NCBI GenBank assembly: GCA_024644235.1
Contig: JAHELJ010000017.1
Location: forward strand, 31,623 to 95,622
Length of the DNA stretch: 64,000 nt
DNA from: Lewinellaceae bacterium
GTDB lineage: Bacteria; Bacteroidota; Bacteroidia; Chitinophagales; Saprospiraceae
Direction: 5' to 3'
Shown here: positions 52,487 through 61,583 of the stretch, one piece after another
Layout of the letters: each line of letters opens with the position of its first letter
How positions within the stretch are numbered: position 1 is the first letter of the stretch
The notes under the pieces: generated by a model
Told to the model about the DNA's origin: nothing
The model's database searches: none
What the model saw: the letters and a program-made list of their open reading frames with translations, nothing else
Position numbers and translations under genes: made by a program

Positions 52487-55400
52487 ATGAAAACAATTCT
52501 AATATCCACTTTAGCACCGCTTTTTTTGCTATCCTGCCAGTCAGGAAATGATCTAGAGCCACCTCGACAACCGGGTAAAACAATGTCTTTAGAGGAGCTA
52601 CGTAAACCCGAGAACGCTCTGTCAGGATTAGAAATTCGTGATGATTTGGAAGCTCAGCTATTTACCACTGAACCTCTCGTGCGCAATCCTTCAAATATCG
52701 ATATCGATCACCGGGGAAGGGTCTGGGTGGTGGAAAATGTGAATTACCGGCCTGAGAATAATCCAGATAACCCATATCAGGAAGGAGGGGATATGGTCGT
52801 GATCCTTGAAGATGAAGATGGTAATGGAAGGGCTGATACCCGGACGGTATTTTTCCAAGATACCCTTGTCGATGGAGCAATGGGGATTGCAGTGCTGGGG
52901 AATAAGATATATCTGTCTTCAAGCCCAAACATCCTTGTCCTCACGGATACCAACAGGGATGACAAAGCCGACCATATTGACACTTTGTTTACTGGAATGG
53001 GTCGCGCTCAGAACGACCATGCTGTTCATGCCGTTTCTTTTGGTCCTGACGGCAGACTCTACTTTAACTATGGCAATGCCAGTCCGGGCATGCTATATAA
53101 GGATGGATCGCCAGTGATCGATAAGATGGGCAACGAGGTGAATAACAGTGGTGACCCCTACAGGCAAGGGATGGTCTTCCGATGTGAAATGGATGGTAAC
53201 AATCTCGAATCTCTGGGATACAACTTTCGCAATAACTATGAAGTGTGTGTGGATTCATATGGCAGGATGTGGCAATCCGACAACGATGATGATGGCTACA
53301 AAGCAGTTCGGATAAACTACGTCATAGAGTACGGAAATTTCGGTTACCGCGATGAAATTACCGGCAATTCATGGAGAACAAAAAGAAGCGGATGGCACGA
53401 TGATATCCCATTTAGACATTGGCACCAAAACGATCCGGGAGTTGTTCCCAATCTCCTGATTACAGGATCGGGATCTCCTTGTGGCATTATTGCATATGAA
53501 GGTAATCTACTCCCATCAATTTTTCATGGTCAATTGCTGCATGCAGATGCCGGACCGGGAATCGTTCGCGCGTATCTATTAAAGGATGATGGAGCTGGCT
53601 TTGAGACAAGCATTGAACCAATAGCCTCCCGTAAATATGACCCTTGGTACCGTCCTACCGACGTTAGCGTTGCTCCTGATGGATCGGTTTTCTTTTCTGA
53701 TTGGTATGACCCAGGTGTTGGAGGACATTGGTCTGGCGACACCAAAAGTGGAAGAATTTTCCGCATTACTACGCCAAAATCAAAAAAATATCACATAGAC
53801 AAAATAGAAACCGTATCACTTTCAGGTGCAATTGAAGCCCTTAAAAGTCCAAATGCTGCCACCCGCTACTTGGGTTGGACCGCTTTGGACAATGCAGGAT
53901 CTGATGGAGAAGAAAAACTTCTGACACTTTGGAATTCTGAAGATGAGGTTATGCAAGCTCGAGCGCTTTGGTTGTTATCTAGGATCGATCAGGAGCATTT
54001 GGAAGCAGGCCTGCAACATTCCAATCCTCTAATCAGAACGACAGCGATCAGAGTGGCACGTCAACTTTATCCCGGCCAGTTGGCAGACATGGTTATTCCT
54101 TTATTGAATGACTCGTCGGCCAAAGTTCGCAGAGAAATCGCCATTGCCTTACGTGAAATGCAAGCCCACTTGGTACCATCTAAATGGGCTCAGTTGGCTT
54201 CTCAACATGACGGGGAAGATCGCTGGTATCTTGAAGCATTGGGCATTGGTGCCGCTGGCCGGTGGGAATCCTGCTTTGAAGTCTGGCTGAGCCAAGTCGG
54301 TGAAGAATGGAATACTGCACCAGGACGAGACATTATTTGGAGAGCGAGATGTGATGCCAGTTTCCAGAAGCTGCTTACACTGTTGCAGGACACCTCACTT
54401 CCGATTGCTGAATTAGCGAGATTCCTGAGGGCTACTGATTTTCATGAAATAAACAATAAAGATGAGCAGCTGGCACAATTGCTCACGGTAGATCGGCCTG
54501 GTAAGATTGTATTTCAAGAACTTCTTCTAAGTCACATCACTCCAGGCTATGCAAAGCAATCAGCGGTTGTCCGTAGGGCTTTGCAAACTATTTTGCCCCA
54601 AATTCGAGGCACCGAGAATTACCTGGATATAGTGAGCAAGCTTGATTTGAGTTCGGAAGCTCCCCATCTTTTTCATATGGTTATCAGCAATCCGGGTAAT
54701 GAAATGGGAGTTTCTGCTGCCCATTTGCTGGTGGAGTTGGATGGGTGGGACAGGTTTGATCAGGGTCTTAAGAGTAGTTACAAGTCTGAACTGATTGAAG
54801 TACTGGGCCATATCAACCAGCGCACTGGAAAAGAGTTGCTCAAGAAAATGGCTATCAATCCATCGGAGGAGCTTTCTTTGCGTAAGAAGGCTGTGGAGTC
54901 TCTGAGCCTCGATTGGGGATGGGAAGACAGAATGGCCGATCTACTTGCAGTGGCAAATCTGGATGCGGAACTGATTGCTTTGGCAGCGACTCGCTTACTG
55001 AGTGCGAATCGACCGAAAGACAGGGCCCTTGGACTTTCCTATCTGGATCATCTTCCTGATAGCATGCGAGTAACCGGGATCCCTCAGATCACAGATCTTA
55101 TTGAAAGACAGGGCATAGTCGGCGCAGGGAAAACTGCTTTCACCACCTTTTGCAGTACCTGCCATCAAATTGACAACGTGGGGATAGAATTTGGTCCAGA
55201 CCTTTCCGAAATAGGAAATAAGCTGGGGAAAGATGCACTTTATTCCGCCATTGTCTACCCAAGCGCTCAAATTAATCATGGATATGAAGGAAATCACTTT
55301 CAATTGAAAGATGGATCTCAATATGTGGGCTATGTTATCGGTGAAACCGAAGAAAAAGTTACCCTGAGGGTTCAAAGTGGAATAGATCATGAAATATCCA

Positions 55401-55579
55401 CAAGCGAAATAATCTCCCGTTCACTTATGAAATCATCTCTGATGACTGAAGGGTTGGCTCAGAAGATGGGCGAAAAAAGCTTGGTGGATCTGGTTGCCTA
55501 TCTCAGGACTCTGGTAAATAAAGAGAGCTATGATCCCAATCCCTATCAGGGGAAGATAACTTATGATCGAGGGGAATAG
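52487..55579 (+). CDS. PVC-type quinoprotein with HEAT repeats and C-terminal cytochrome c (CxxCH)
   Basis: A 1030-residue lipoprotein (MKTILISTLAPLFLLSC). N-terminal six-bladed propeller, about residues 50-430, with DRRGRVWVVEN-type blade motifs and FSDWYDPGVGGHWSG near its end. HEAT repeats follow (about 450-860), and the terminal cytochrome domain holds CSTCH at 889-893 plus a Met-type region. Such enzymes are membrane-bound dehydrogenases of unknown substrate, linked to DUF1080 and sugar oxidation. Start is ATG 52487, 26 bases past the DUF1080 stop. Confidence 0.9.
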   Translation: MKTILISTLAPLFLLSCQSGNDLEPPRQPGKTMSLEELRKPENALSGLEIRDDLEAQLFTTEPLVRNPSNIDIDHRGRVWVVENVNYRPENNPDNPYQEGGDMVVILEDEDGNGRADTRTVFFQDTLVDGAMGIAVLGNKIYLSSSPNILVLTDTNRDDKADHIDTLFTGMGRAQNDHAVHAVSFGPDGRLYFNYGNASPGMLYKDGSPVIDKMGNEVNNSGDPYRQGMVFRCEMDGNNLESLGYNFRNNYEVCVDSYGRMWQSDNDDDGYKAVRINYVIEYGNFGYRDEITGNSWRTKRSGWHDDIPFRHWHQNDPGVVPNLLITGSGSPCGIIAYEGNLLPSIFHGQLLHADAGPGIVRAYLLKDDGAGFETSIEPIASRKYDPWYRPTDVSVAPDGSVFFSDWYDPGVGGHWSGDTKSGRIFRITTPKSKKYHIDKIETVSLSGAIEALKSPNAATRYLGWTALDNAGSDGEEKLLTLWNSEDEVMQARALWLLSRIDQEHLEAGLQHSNPLIRTTAIRVARQLYPGQLADMVIPLLNDSSAKVRREIAIALREMQAHLVPSKWAQLASQHDGEDRWYLEALGIGAAGRWESCFEVWLSQVGEEWNTAPGRDIIWRARCDASFQKLLTLLQDTSLPIAELARFLRATDFHEINNKDEQLAQLLTVDRPGKIVFQELLLSHITPGYAKQSAVVRRALQTILPQIRGTENYLDIVSKLDLSSEAPHLFHMVISNPGNEMGVSAAHLLVELDGWDRFDQGLKSSYKSELIEVLGHINQRTGKELLKKMAINPSEELSLRKKAVESLSLDWGWEDRMADLLAVANLDAELIALAATRLLSANRPKDRALGLSYLDHLPDSMRVTGIPQITDLIERQGIVGAGKTAFTTFCSTCHQIDNVGIEFGPDLSEIGNKLGKDALYSAIVYPSAQINHGYEGNHFQLKDGSQYVGYVIGETEEKVTLRVQSGIDHEISTSEIISRSLMKSSLMTEGLAQKMGEKSLVDLVAYLRTLVNKESYDPNPYQGKITYDRGE

Positions 55580-55639
55580 AAATACGGTGGCCGATAGTTT
55601 ATGAGCTCCACCCTCTCTTAACAATTTTAACCTTATCGA

Positions 55640-56719
55640 ATGTTTGCTAAGAATTTTCTCCTGTTATTTATCAGAATGGTACCCTTCTGGTTGATGGCCA
55701 TCGGTTTGTACTACCTCTTTAGATTTTTTGGACTTGACCAGACTCCCGGAATAACCGTTGATGCTCCCGATATCCGCTTAGGTCAGGCCAATGCAGGATT
55801 CCTCATCGTGGGACTTGTTGCCGCCTTGATCTATACCTTGGTTGAATCCATTGGCGACAGCCCACTTATTAAAAGGCAACCTTTTGGTCTGGTTCTTTTG
55901 GTAAAAGCATTCTTGACATTTACGATCATCCTGTTTGTAAGCTACCAGGTAAACCGCATTTTACCGGTTGAACGAGCTGTCAATCATCCTACAGACATCA
56001 TCGGATTCAAACCATTTTGGTCCTTTGTTTTTTATTTCTCCTTTATGAGTGTTCTAGCATCCTTTGTCCGGCTGATGATCAATATGTTTGGAAAAGGACA
56101 ATTTATCCGGATCCTTCTGGGTAGATACCGTCACCCTACCGAAGAGAAAAGGATTTTTCTCTTTCTCGATTTGAAATCTTCAGTTGCAGCGGCTGAGCTT
56201 TTGGGACATATCAGGTACAGTGAGTTGATCCAGGAGTGTTATTATGATCTGGATAAAAGTGTGGTGAAGCACCGGGGTGAAATCTACCAGTATGTGGGTG
56301 ATGAAGCTGTTGTGACCTGGCCTTATCAGCAGGGTATAAGAGACAACCATTGCATAGACTGTTTTCTTGATTTCACCTACGAATTGGAGAGTAGGCGGTT
56401 ATTCTACGATGAAAAATTCGGATTGCAGCCGCAGTTTAAAGCCGGTCTACATGGAGGATCACTAACGGCAGCAGAGGTAGGTGGCGAAAAGAAGGAAATC
56501 GCCTACCATGGTGACGTCATAAACACTGCTTCTCGCATACAATCAGCTTGCAGCCAGCTGGGAGAGATGTTTCTGATTTCAGATCAGCTATCTAGAGATC
56601 TCACGTATGAAAGTCTGAAGTCGGTTGGAAGTATCCCCTTGAAGGGAAAGACTAATCCCATTGATCTTTACACCATCTCCCCTCAAATAAAATATCATGA
56701 AAGAAAAGACAAAGTTTAG
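55640..56719 (+). CDS. Membrane-bound class III adenylate/guanylate cyclase
   Basis: A 359-residue protein with four membrane helices (about 6-28, 48-70, 78-102, 118-145) and a C-terminal cyclase homology domain (about 165-350). FLFLDLKSS holds the first metal Asp, YVGDEAVVTW the second, and HGDVINTASRIQ the transition-state Asn/Arg; Lys in KKEIAYHGD is consistent with ATP selection. All catalytic parts are intact. It makes a cyclic nucleotide second messenger. Its stop codon lies 20 bases inside the start of the GH32-like gene. Confidence 0.87.
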   Translation: MFAKNFLLLFIRMVPFWLMAIGLYYLFRFFGLDQTPGITVDAPDIRLGQANAGFLIVGLVAALIYTLVESIGDSPLIKRQPFGLVLLVKAFLTFTIILFVSYQVNRILPVERAVNHPTDIIGFKPFWSFVFYFSFMSVLASFVRLMINMFGKGQFIRILLGRYRHPTEEKRIFLFLDLKSSVAAAELLGHIRYSELIQECYYDLDKSVVKHRGEIYQYVGDEAVVTWPYQQGIRDNHCIDCFLDFTYELESRRLFYDEKFGLQPQFKAGLHGGSLTAAEVGGEKKEIAYHGDVINTASRIQSACSQLGEMFLISDQLSRDLTYESLKSVGSIPLKGKTNPIDLYTISPQIKYHERKDKV

Positions 56720-58355
56720 GGTTCTCTTCACTCCATTGTTGATCATTTTTTGTGGTAGTCCTCTGATAGGACAGGTCAACGATAGCAAATCACCAATCAA
56801 TGAAATGATCCTACATGCCAGGCAGCTCAGGCAATTGATGTGGAACGACCCACACCGGCCAAAGTATCATTTACTCCCACCGGAGGGGTTTTTTAATGAC
56901 GCCAATGGTGCCCTATTTTGGAAGGGCCGATACCACATGTTCTATCTCGCCCGGACCCCAATTCCCCATCATAAAGATCCGGCCAGCATGAGATGGGTGG
57001 CGGTATGGGATCATCTGTCATCCAGTGATCTCATCCATTGGATACATCATCCACCGGCCGTAATACCTGCTCTGGATGGTTCGATGCCTCAAGGAATCTA
57101 CAGTGGTGGTGCGGTGAAAAACGCACCCCGTCCTACACTGATTTATCACGTTCCTGGTCAGGGTACCTGCATCTCCATCGCACAAGATGATGACCTAAAC
57201 CTTTGGGAGCCTTTACCTCAAAATCCGGTGATACCACTCCACAGTGCTGAAGATGAATTCATCGTCTTCGATCCGGCAGGCTGGTATGAAGACGGAAAGT
57301 ATTATGCACTCATTGGCAATAGGAACAGACGGCCCGGCTATGAAGGGGATTGTACCAGTCTTTTTATTTCTACCGACATGGTCCATTGGGAGTACCAGGG
57401 ACCCTTCTACCAGTCCGACCGGCAATGGACCCTCGAGGCTGAAGACGCTGCTTGTCCGGATTTCTATCCACTTGGCGATAGTGATAAACATATGTTACTA
57501 CTTCACGGGCACCAACCCTGGCGCAATATCACTCATTACTACATCGGAGAATATCGCAACGAGCGATTCTATCCCGAACAGCATGGCAGAATGAGTTGGC
57601 TTGGTGGTCAGCTCTCCGGCCCCGAATCCCTAATCGATGATCAAGGACGAAATATATTTTTTGGCTGGCTTGCCGAGTCGCGATTGGGGGGTGAATCTCT
57701 GTGGGGATATGATACTGAGGTAGTACCAGGTCAAAACGATCAATATGCCTGGGCCTCCGTTGTTAGCTTACCAAGAATCATGACATATCGTAAAGACGGC
57801 AGATTAGGTCTAGAGCCGGTACCAGAACTAAAGACTCTTAGGCTCAATGGACAGCACTTGAGAGATGTTCGCATCGCTTCAGGTCAGGAAACTTCCCTGC
57901 CGGGAATTGAAGGTGATGTAAAAGAACTCTTCATTGAGATAGATCCAATGCAAGCTCAAGAGGTCGGAGTAAAAGTCCGCTGTTCACCGGACAGAGAAGA
58001 AGAGACATATATAGTATACAATCCGTCAGCAAAGTCGTTACGAATTGATTTTTCGAAGTCAACGCTGTCTGACCAAGTAGCATATCGGGGATTTTTTACC
58101 CGAACAAAACCAGAAGAAGAGGATCGTTGGGTGCAGGTGGCACCACTCGAACTCCCACCAGATGAGAATCTCAAGCTGAACATTTTCTTAGATAAGTCAG
58201 TGTTGGAAGTATTTGCCAATGGCATTCAATGTATTACTCAGAGAATCTACCCTTCTCTAGCAGAAAGTCAAGAGATCCTATTGTTTTCTGATGGAAGTGA
58301 CGCCTCAGCCATTGAGGTTCGGGCCTGGGACATTGAACAGGTAACACCATGGTGA
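56697..58355 (+). CDS. GH32-like glycosidase with altered catalytic motifs
   Basis: A 552-residue exported protein (signal sequence about 1-25) with the five-bladed GH32 propeller and C-terminal beta-sandwich. The nucleophile motif is NDANG (Asp68) instead of NDPNG. The RDP motif is replaced by FDP (191-193), and the usual EC acid/base is AC (Ala252-Cys253) in EAEDAACPDF, so Glu247, Glu249 or Asp250 may take over. It may have a changed specificity or be inactive on fructans. ATG 56697 is within the end of the cyclase gene. Confidence 0.82.
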   Translation: MKEKTKFRVLFTPLLIIFCGSPLIGQVNDSKSPINEMILHARQLRQLMWNDPHRPKYHLLPPEGFFNDANGALFWKGRYHMFYLARTPIPHHKDPASMRWVAVWDHLSSSDLIHWIHHPPAVIPALDGSMPQGIYSGGAVKNAPRPTLIYHVPGQGTCISIAQDDDLNLWEPLPQNPVIPLHSAEDEFIVFDPAGWYEDGKYYALIGNRNRRPGYEGDCTSLFISTDMVHWEYQGPFYQSDRQWTLEAEDAACPDFYPLGDSDKHMLLLHGHQPWRNITHYYIGEYRNERFYPEQHGRMSWLGGQLSGPESLIDDQGRNIFFGWLAESRLGGESLWGYDTEVVPGQNDQYAWASVVSLPRIMTYRKDGRLGLEPVPELKTLRLNGQHLRDVRIASGQETSLPGIEGDVKELFIEIDPMQAQEVGVKVRCSPDREEETYIVYNPSAKSLRIDFSKSTLSDQVAYRGFFTRTKPEEEDRWVQVAPLELPPDENLKLNIFLDKSVLEVFANGIQCITQRIYPSLAESQEILLFSDGSDASAIEVRAWDIEQVTPW

Positions 58356-58361
58356 GCTAGT

Positions 58362-58760
58362 TTAATGATCTTTACCAACATGAGTCACGATCCACCAAAT
58401 GTTGCCAGTTGGATCTTTCACTCCTCCATACCGATCACCATGTGGAAAATTACATACTTCCAGAACAGAGGTCCCTCCTTCATCTATAGCTTTCTGATAA
58501 GTCTTATCACAATCTTCCACATAAACGTATAGAGTAGTTGGCATTGGCGTGAAATCACCCATTGGCTCACCCATCATAAGTACGGAATCGCCTATTCTTA
58601 CTTCTGCATGCTTGATGGTACCATCATCTCGCACTTGAGGGGCGCCTCTTAGCTCTGCACCAAAAACTTCCTGCAGGTAGGATAATAATTTCGAGACACC
58701 ATCTATGACCAGGTATGGTGTGATGGTATTTAATCCAAAAGGGTTGTTCACTTGTGCCAT
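58362..58760 (-). CDS. VOC-family PhnB-like protein
   Basis: A 132-residue protein of the PhnB/3-demethylubiquinone-like VOC group: NTITPYLVIDGVSKLLSYLQEVFGAELR, HAEVRIGDSVLMMGEP and DRYGGVKDPTGNIWWI. No metal triad is strictly conserved. Function is unknown. It converges on the GH32-like gene with a 6-base gap. The upstream DNA is AT-rich with no named promoter. Confidence 0.85.
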   Translation of the reverse strand: MAQVNNPFGLNTITPYLVIDGVSKLLSYLQEVFGAELRGAPQVRDDGTIKHAEVRIGDSVLMMGEPMGDFTPMPTTLYVYVEDCDKTYQKAIDEGGTSVLEVCNFPHGDRYGGVKDPTGNIWWIVTHVGKDH

Positions 58761-58867
58761 TATATCTATAAATATATACTTACATATTAGTAAATATGAC
58801 AGGTAACTACAAGCGACAATGGTCGTAGGTTAGATTTTGGACCTCTCTTCACCTGAAGAAAAACACA

Positions 58868-59023
58868 CTACGGATCACAACCTTCCAGTTGAATAATGAA
58901 CGAAGTGCCCAATTCTACCTCAAACCTTGGCTGTAGGCTTATGTCTGTGCCGGCGTGATAAAAAATCTGCCTAACGATGGATGCAGAATTAGAAAATTCA
59001 TCATTTAATAATTGTATCTGACC
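58868..59023 (-). pseudogene. Possible remnant of a histidine-kinase C-terminus
   Basis: In a 420-base gap, a 51-codon minus-strand frame bounded by stops contains FEVELGTSFIIQLEG, which resembles the last ATP-binding strand of histidine kinases (GTTFTIELP). There is no start codon and no kinase sequence upstream, so it would be a decayed fragment. The resemblance is short and may be chance. Confidence 0.15.
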
Positions 59024-59132
59024 TTAGAACGACAGTCCTAAAAGCAAAAATGTTGTAGTCAGAAAAACCTTCAATGTGATTATTTATATTAAAAATACCT
59101 ATAATATTTTAGGAAGTGCTCATGCTGTCATT
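59024..59132. other. AT-rich gene-free DNA upstream of aldo/keto reductase
   Basis: Together with 58761-58867 this forms most of a 420-base gap. The AT-rich stretch 59078-59112 shows no gene, RNA gene or clear repeat. Confidence 0.3.
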
Positions 59133-59157
59133 TGACCAATATTTCTTTTAGAGTGGG
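59133..59157 (+). promoter_or_regulatory. Weak match to the ECF motif
   Basis: TGACCAA (59133-59139), then 13 bases, but GTGGG in place of GTCYH, 24 bases before the aldo/keto reductase. The -35 box matches fully and the -10 box does not, so this is recorded with low confidence. Confidence 0.25.
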
Positions 59158-59180
59158 GATTTCAATACTTTAACAGGAAG

Positions 59181-60140
59181 ATGAAAAAAATCACACTTCG
59201 ATCTGGAGATCAGATGCCAGCATTAGGGCTTGGTACGTGGAAAGCGGACGAAAGCACCTACCCGGCAATACGTGAAGCAATCAAAATCGGATACCGGCAT
59301 TTCGACTGTGCCCTTCGATATGAGAATGAAAAGGAGGTGGGACGAGCCATTAGAGATGCGATCAAGGAGGGTCAAGTAGATCGACAATCGATCTGGTTGA
59401 CATCCAAATTGTGGAACAATGCTCATCTAAGTCATGATGTGAGACCCGGACTTGAAGAAAGCCTGATGAACTTAGGCATGGATTACCTCGACCTTTACCT
59501 CATGCATTGGCCTGTTGCCTTGAAACCAGATGTGATCTTCCCCGATAAGGGATCGGATTTTCTCAGTTTGGAGCAAGCGCCGTTGATCGACACCTGGAGA
59601 GCATTGGAGGAATGTATTGATGCCGGGCTGTGCCGTAACATCGGTGTATCCAACTTCAGTATAAAGAAATTGAAGGATCTGCGGAATAGAGCCCGGATTG
59701 CTCCGACTTGCAATCAGATAGAACTACACCCCTTCCTTCAGCAGAAGGAACTTGTAGAATACTGCTTGGGCGAAAGGATTGCTGTGACAGCATATTCCCC
59801 CCTTGGATCAAAGGATCGCCCGGCAAGGCTGCACCAGGACGACGAACCTATTCTGCTTCAACATCCTGAGATCCGCTCTATTGCCGGCATCCACGATTGT
59901 ACAGCCGCTCAAGTACTTATCGCCTGGGCATTGCAACGTGGCACCAGTGTGATTCCAAAATCAGCAAACCCAAACCGATTGCGTGAAAATTATCAAGCCC
60001 AGAATATCACCTTGTCTGAGGATGATATGAGACGCATCGGAAATCTGGATCGGCACTACCGCTACATCCATGGTGCTTTTTGGACCATTGATGGTTCACC
60101 ATACACTCTAACTACTCTCTGGGATGAGCCTATATCATAG
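59181..60140 (+). CDS. Aldo/keto reductase
   Basis: A 319-residue NADPH-dependent carbonyl reductase. It has the N-terminal GLGTWKADESTYPAIREAIKIGYRHFDCALRYENEKEVGRAI, which holds the catalytic Asp and Tyr, the Lys in WLTSKLWN, and the His in LYLMHWPV. The NADPH-binding VIPKSANPNRLRENYQ follows. Length is normal. Substrate may be a sugar or aldehyde. The gene end overlaps the convergent GntP gene by 11 bases. Confidence 0.92.
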   Translation: MKKITLRSGDQMPALGLGTWKADESTYPAIREAIKIGYRHFDCALRYENEKEVGRAIRDAIKEGQVDRQSIWLTSKLWNNAHLSHDVRPGLEESLMNLGMDYLDLYLMHWPVALKPDVIFPDKGSDFLSLEQAPLIDTWRALEECIDAGLCRNIGVSNFSIKKLKDLRNRARIAPTCNQIELHPFLQQKELVEYCLGERIAVTAYSPLGSKDRPARLHQDDEPILLQHPEIRSIAGIHDCTAAQVLIAWALQRGTSVIPKSANPNRLRENYQAQNITLSEDDMRRIGNLDRHYRYIHGAFWTIDGSPYTLTTLWDEPIS

Positions 60141-61521
60141 GGAAAACGGTAGCAAGCAAGAAAGTCAAGATCAGACCAACCACCCCAATTGATGCCAGAG
60201 TCACGGTCCAACTCTTGAGCGTCTGTTTTTCTGTAAACCCGCTCAATTTGCAGACTACCCAGAAGCCACTGTCATTCATCCAGGAGATAAACATGGCTCC
60301 AAATCCGATGGATAGCAGTATATACACAGGATGATAGGGCAACTCCACCCCATTGATCAGGGCGTACAGAATCCCAGCACTTGTAATCATCGATACCGTA
60401 CCAGAACCTTGAGCAATTTTCATCAGCGCAGCTACTAGCCAGGCTAGTAAGATGTAGTTCATTTGGAATCCCGCATCGACAATACCTTGGATCCACTCAC
60501 TGATGCCACAGTATCTGATCATCCCCCCAAACGCTCCCCCTGCACTCGTAATCAAAATGATGATTCCAGCAATCTCTAATGGCTTCTCCATAGACTTCCC
60601 CACCTCAATCAGGCCCCATTCCTGCTGACGAGCTAAGATCCACAACGCCAGCAGTGTGCCGATCAACATTGCTACATTTTTGTTTCCAATAAACTGGATA
60701 AGGGAAGTGAGCCCGGAATCGGAAGATCCGGCAAAGAAATACTGGTTAGCAGAAGCCAGAATGATTAAAAGAAGTGGAACTATTATTGGCAAAATAGCAA
60801 TAGAGAAAGGTGGCAAACCTTTTTTTGGCATATCGCTCGACTGCCCTTCTGCGGTAAGATCTGGTGGACGCACATCCATGGTCGATGCTACTCTTTTGGC
60901 AACCAGGTAGCCCGCTGCAGCCGGAATCAGACCAGCTATCAAACCAACGATAATGACCATTCCCAGATTCAGTTCCAGTGTTTCGGCCATGATGAGTGGA
61001 CCGGGAGTAGGTGGAACCAGATGGTGAGTGATGGCCGCACCAACACAAACTGCCAACACAAAGAACATGTATTTGGAAGGCATCCTTTTTCCCATTGAAT
61101 AGGCAATAGGGATCAAGAGAAAGAAGACAGTGTCAAAGAACACGGGGATGGACAAAACAAATCCACTGAGCAGGAGTGCCGCAGGAGCAAAACGTTCACC
61201 AAATAGATTCATAAATCTGATGACAATGCGTTCGGCTGCCCCACTCAATGTTAAGGCTACTCCCAAAATAGAGGCCAGAGCAATGACAAAGGCAATCTTA
61301 CCGGCGATGATCCCAAACTCGGTCATGGATAACTCGACAGCCTGCACCAGATGATAACTTCCCTCCTCTCCTGGCAAAGAGCTACTCAATGCTCCCACTA
61401 CTATTGATGCAAGCATCAGAGATAGGAAGGCATGCATCTTTACTACGGTGATTAATACAACAACCGTGACGATTCCAATCAGTAAGACCAGAATTGGCCA
61501 ATGGGGATAGGTAATGTCCAT
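60130..61521 (-). CDS. GntP-family gluconate/H+ symporter
   Basis: A 463-residue permease of about 14 helices of the GntP group (IAGKIAFVIALASILGVALTLSGAAERIVIRFMNLFGERFAPAALLLSGFVLSIPVFFDTVFFLLIPIAYSMGKRM; HHLVPPTPGPLIMAETLELNLG; GSGTVSMITSAGILYAL). It brings gluconate or another sugar acid into the cell with protons. It has a start at ATG 61521. An acid-sugar permease here fits the acid-sugar enzymes elsewhere in the window, though a direct link is not shown. Confidence 0.92.
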   Translation of the reverse strand: MDITYPHWPILVLLIGIVTVVVLITVVKMHAFLSLMLASIVVGALSSSLPGEEGSYHLVQAVELSMTEFGIIAGKIAFVIALASILGVALTLSGAAERIVIRFMNLFGERFAPAALLLSGFVLSIPVFFDTVFFLLIPIAYSMGKRMPSKYMFFVLAVCVGAAITHHLVPPTPGPLIMAETLELNLGMVIIVGLIAGLIPAAAGYLVAKRVASTMDVRPPDLTAEGQSSDMPKKGLPPFSIAILPIIVPLLLIILASANQYFFAGSSDSGLTSLIQFIGNKNVAMLIGTLLALWILARQQEWGLIEVGKSMEKPLEIAGIIILITSAGGAFGGMIRYCGISEWIQGIVDAGFQMNYILLAWLVAALMKIAQGSGTVSMITSAGILYALINGVELPYHPVYILLSIGFGAMFISWMNDSGFWVVCKLSGFTEKQTLKSWTVTLASIGVVGLILTFLLATVFPMI

Positions 61522-61583
61522 ACTTAAATCTAAGAAAAAGTGTTTGATGAACCGGGAAGTTCATTTCAGTCACTCCTGATGGC

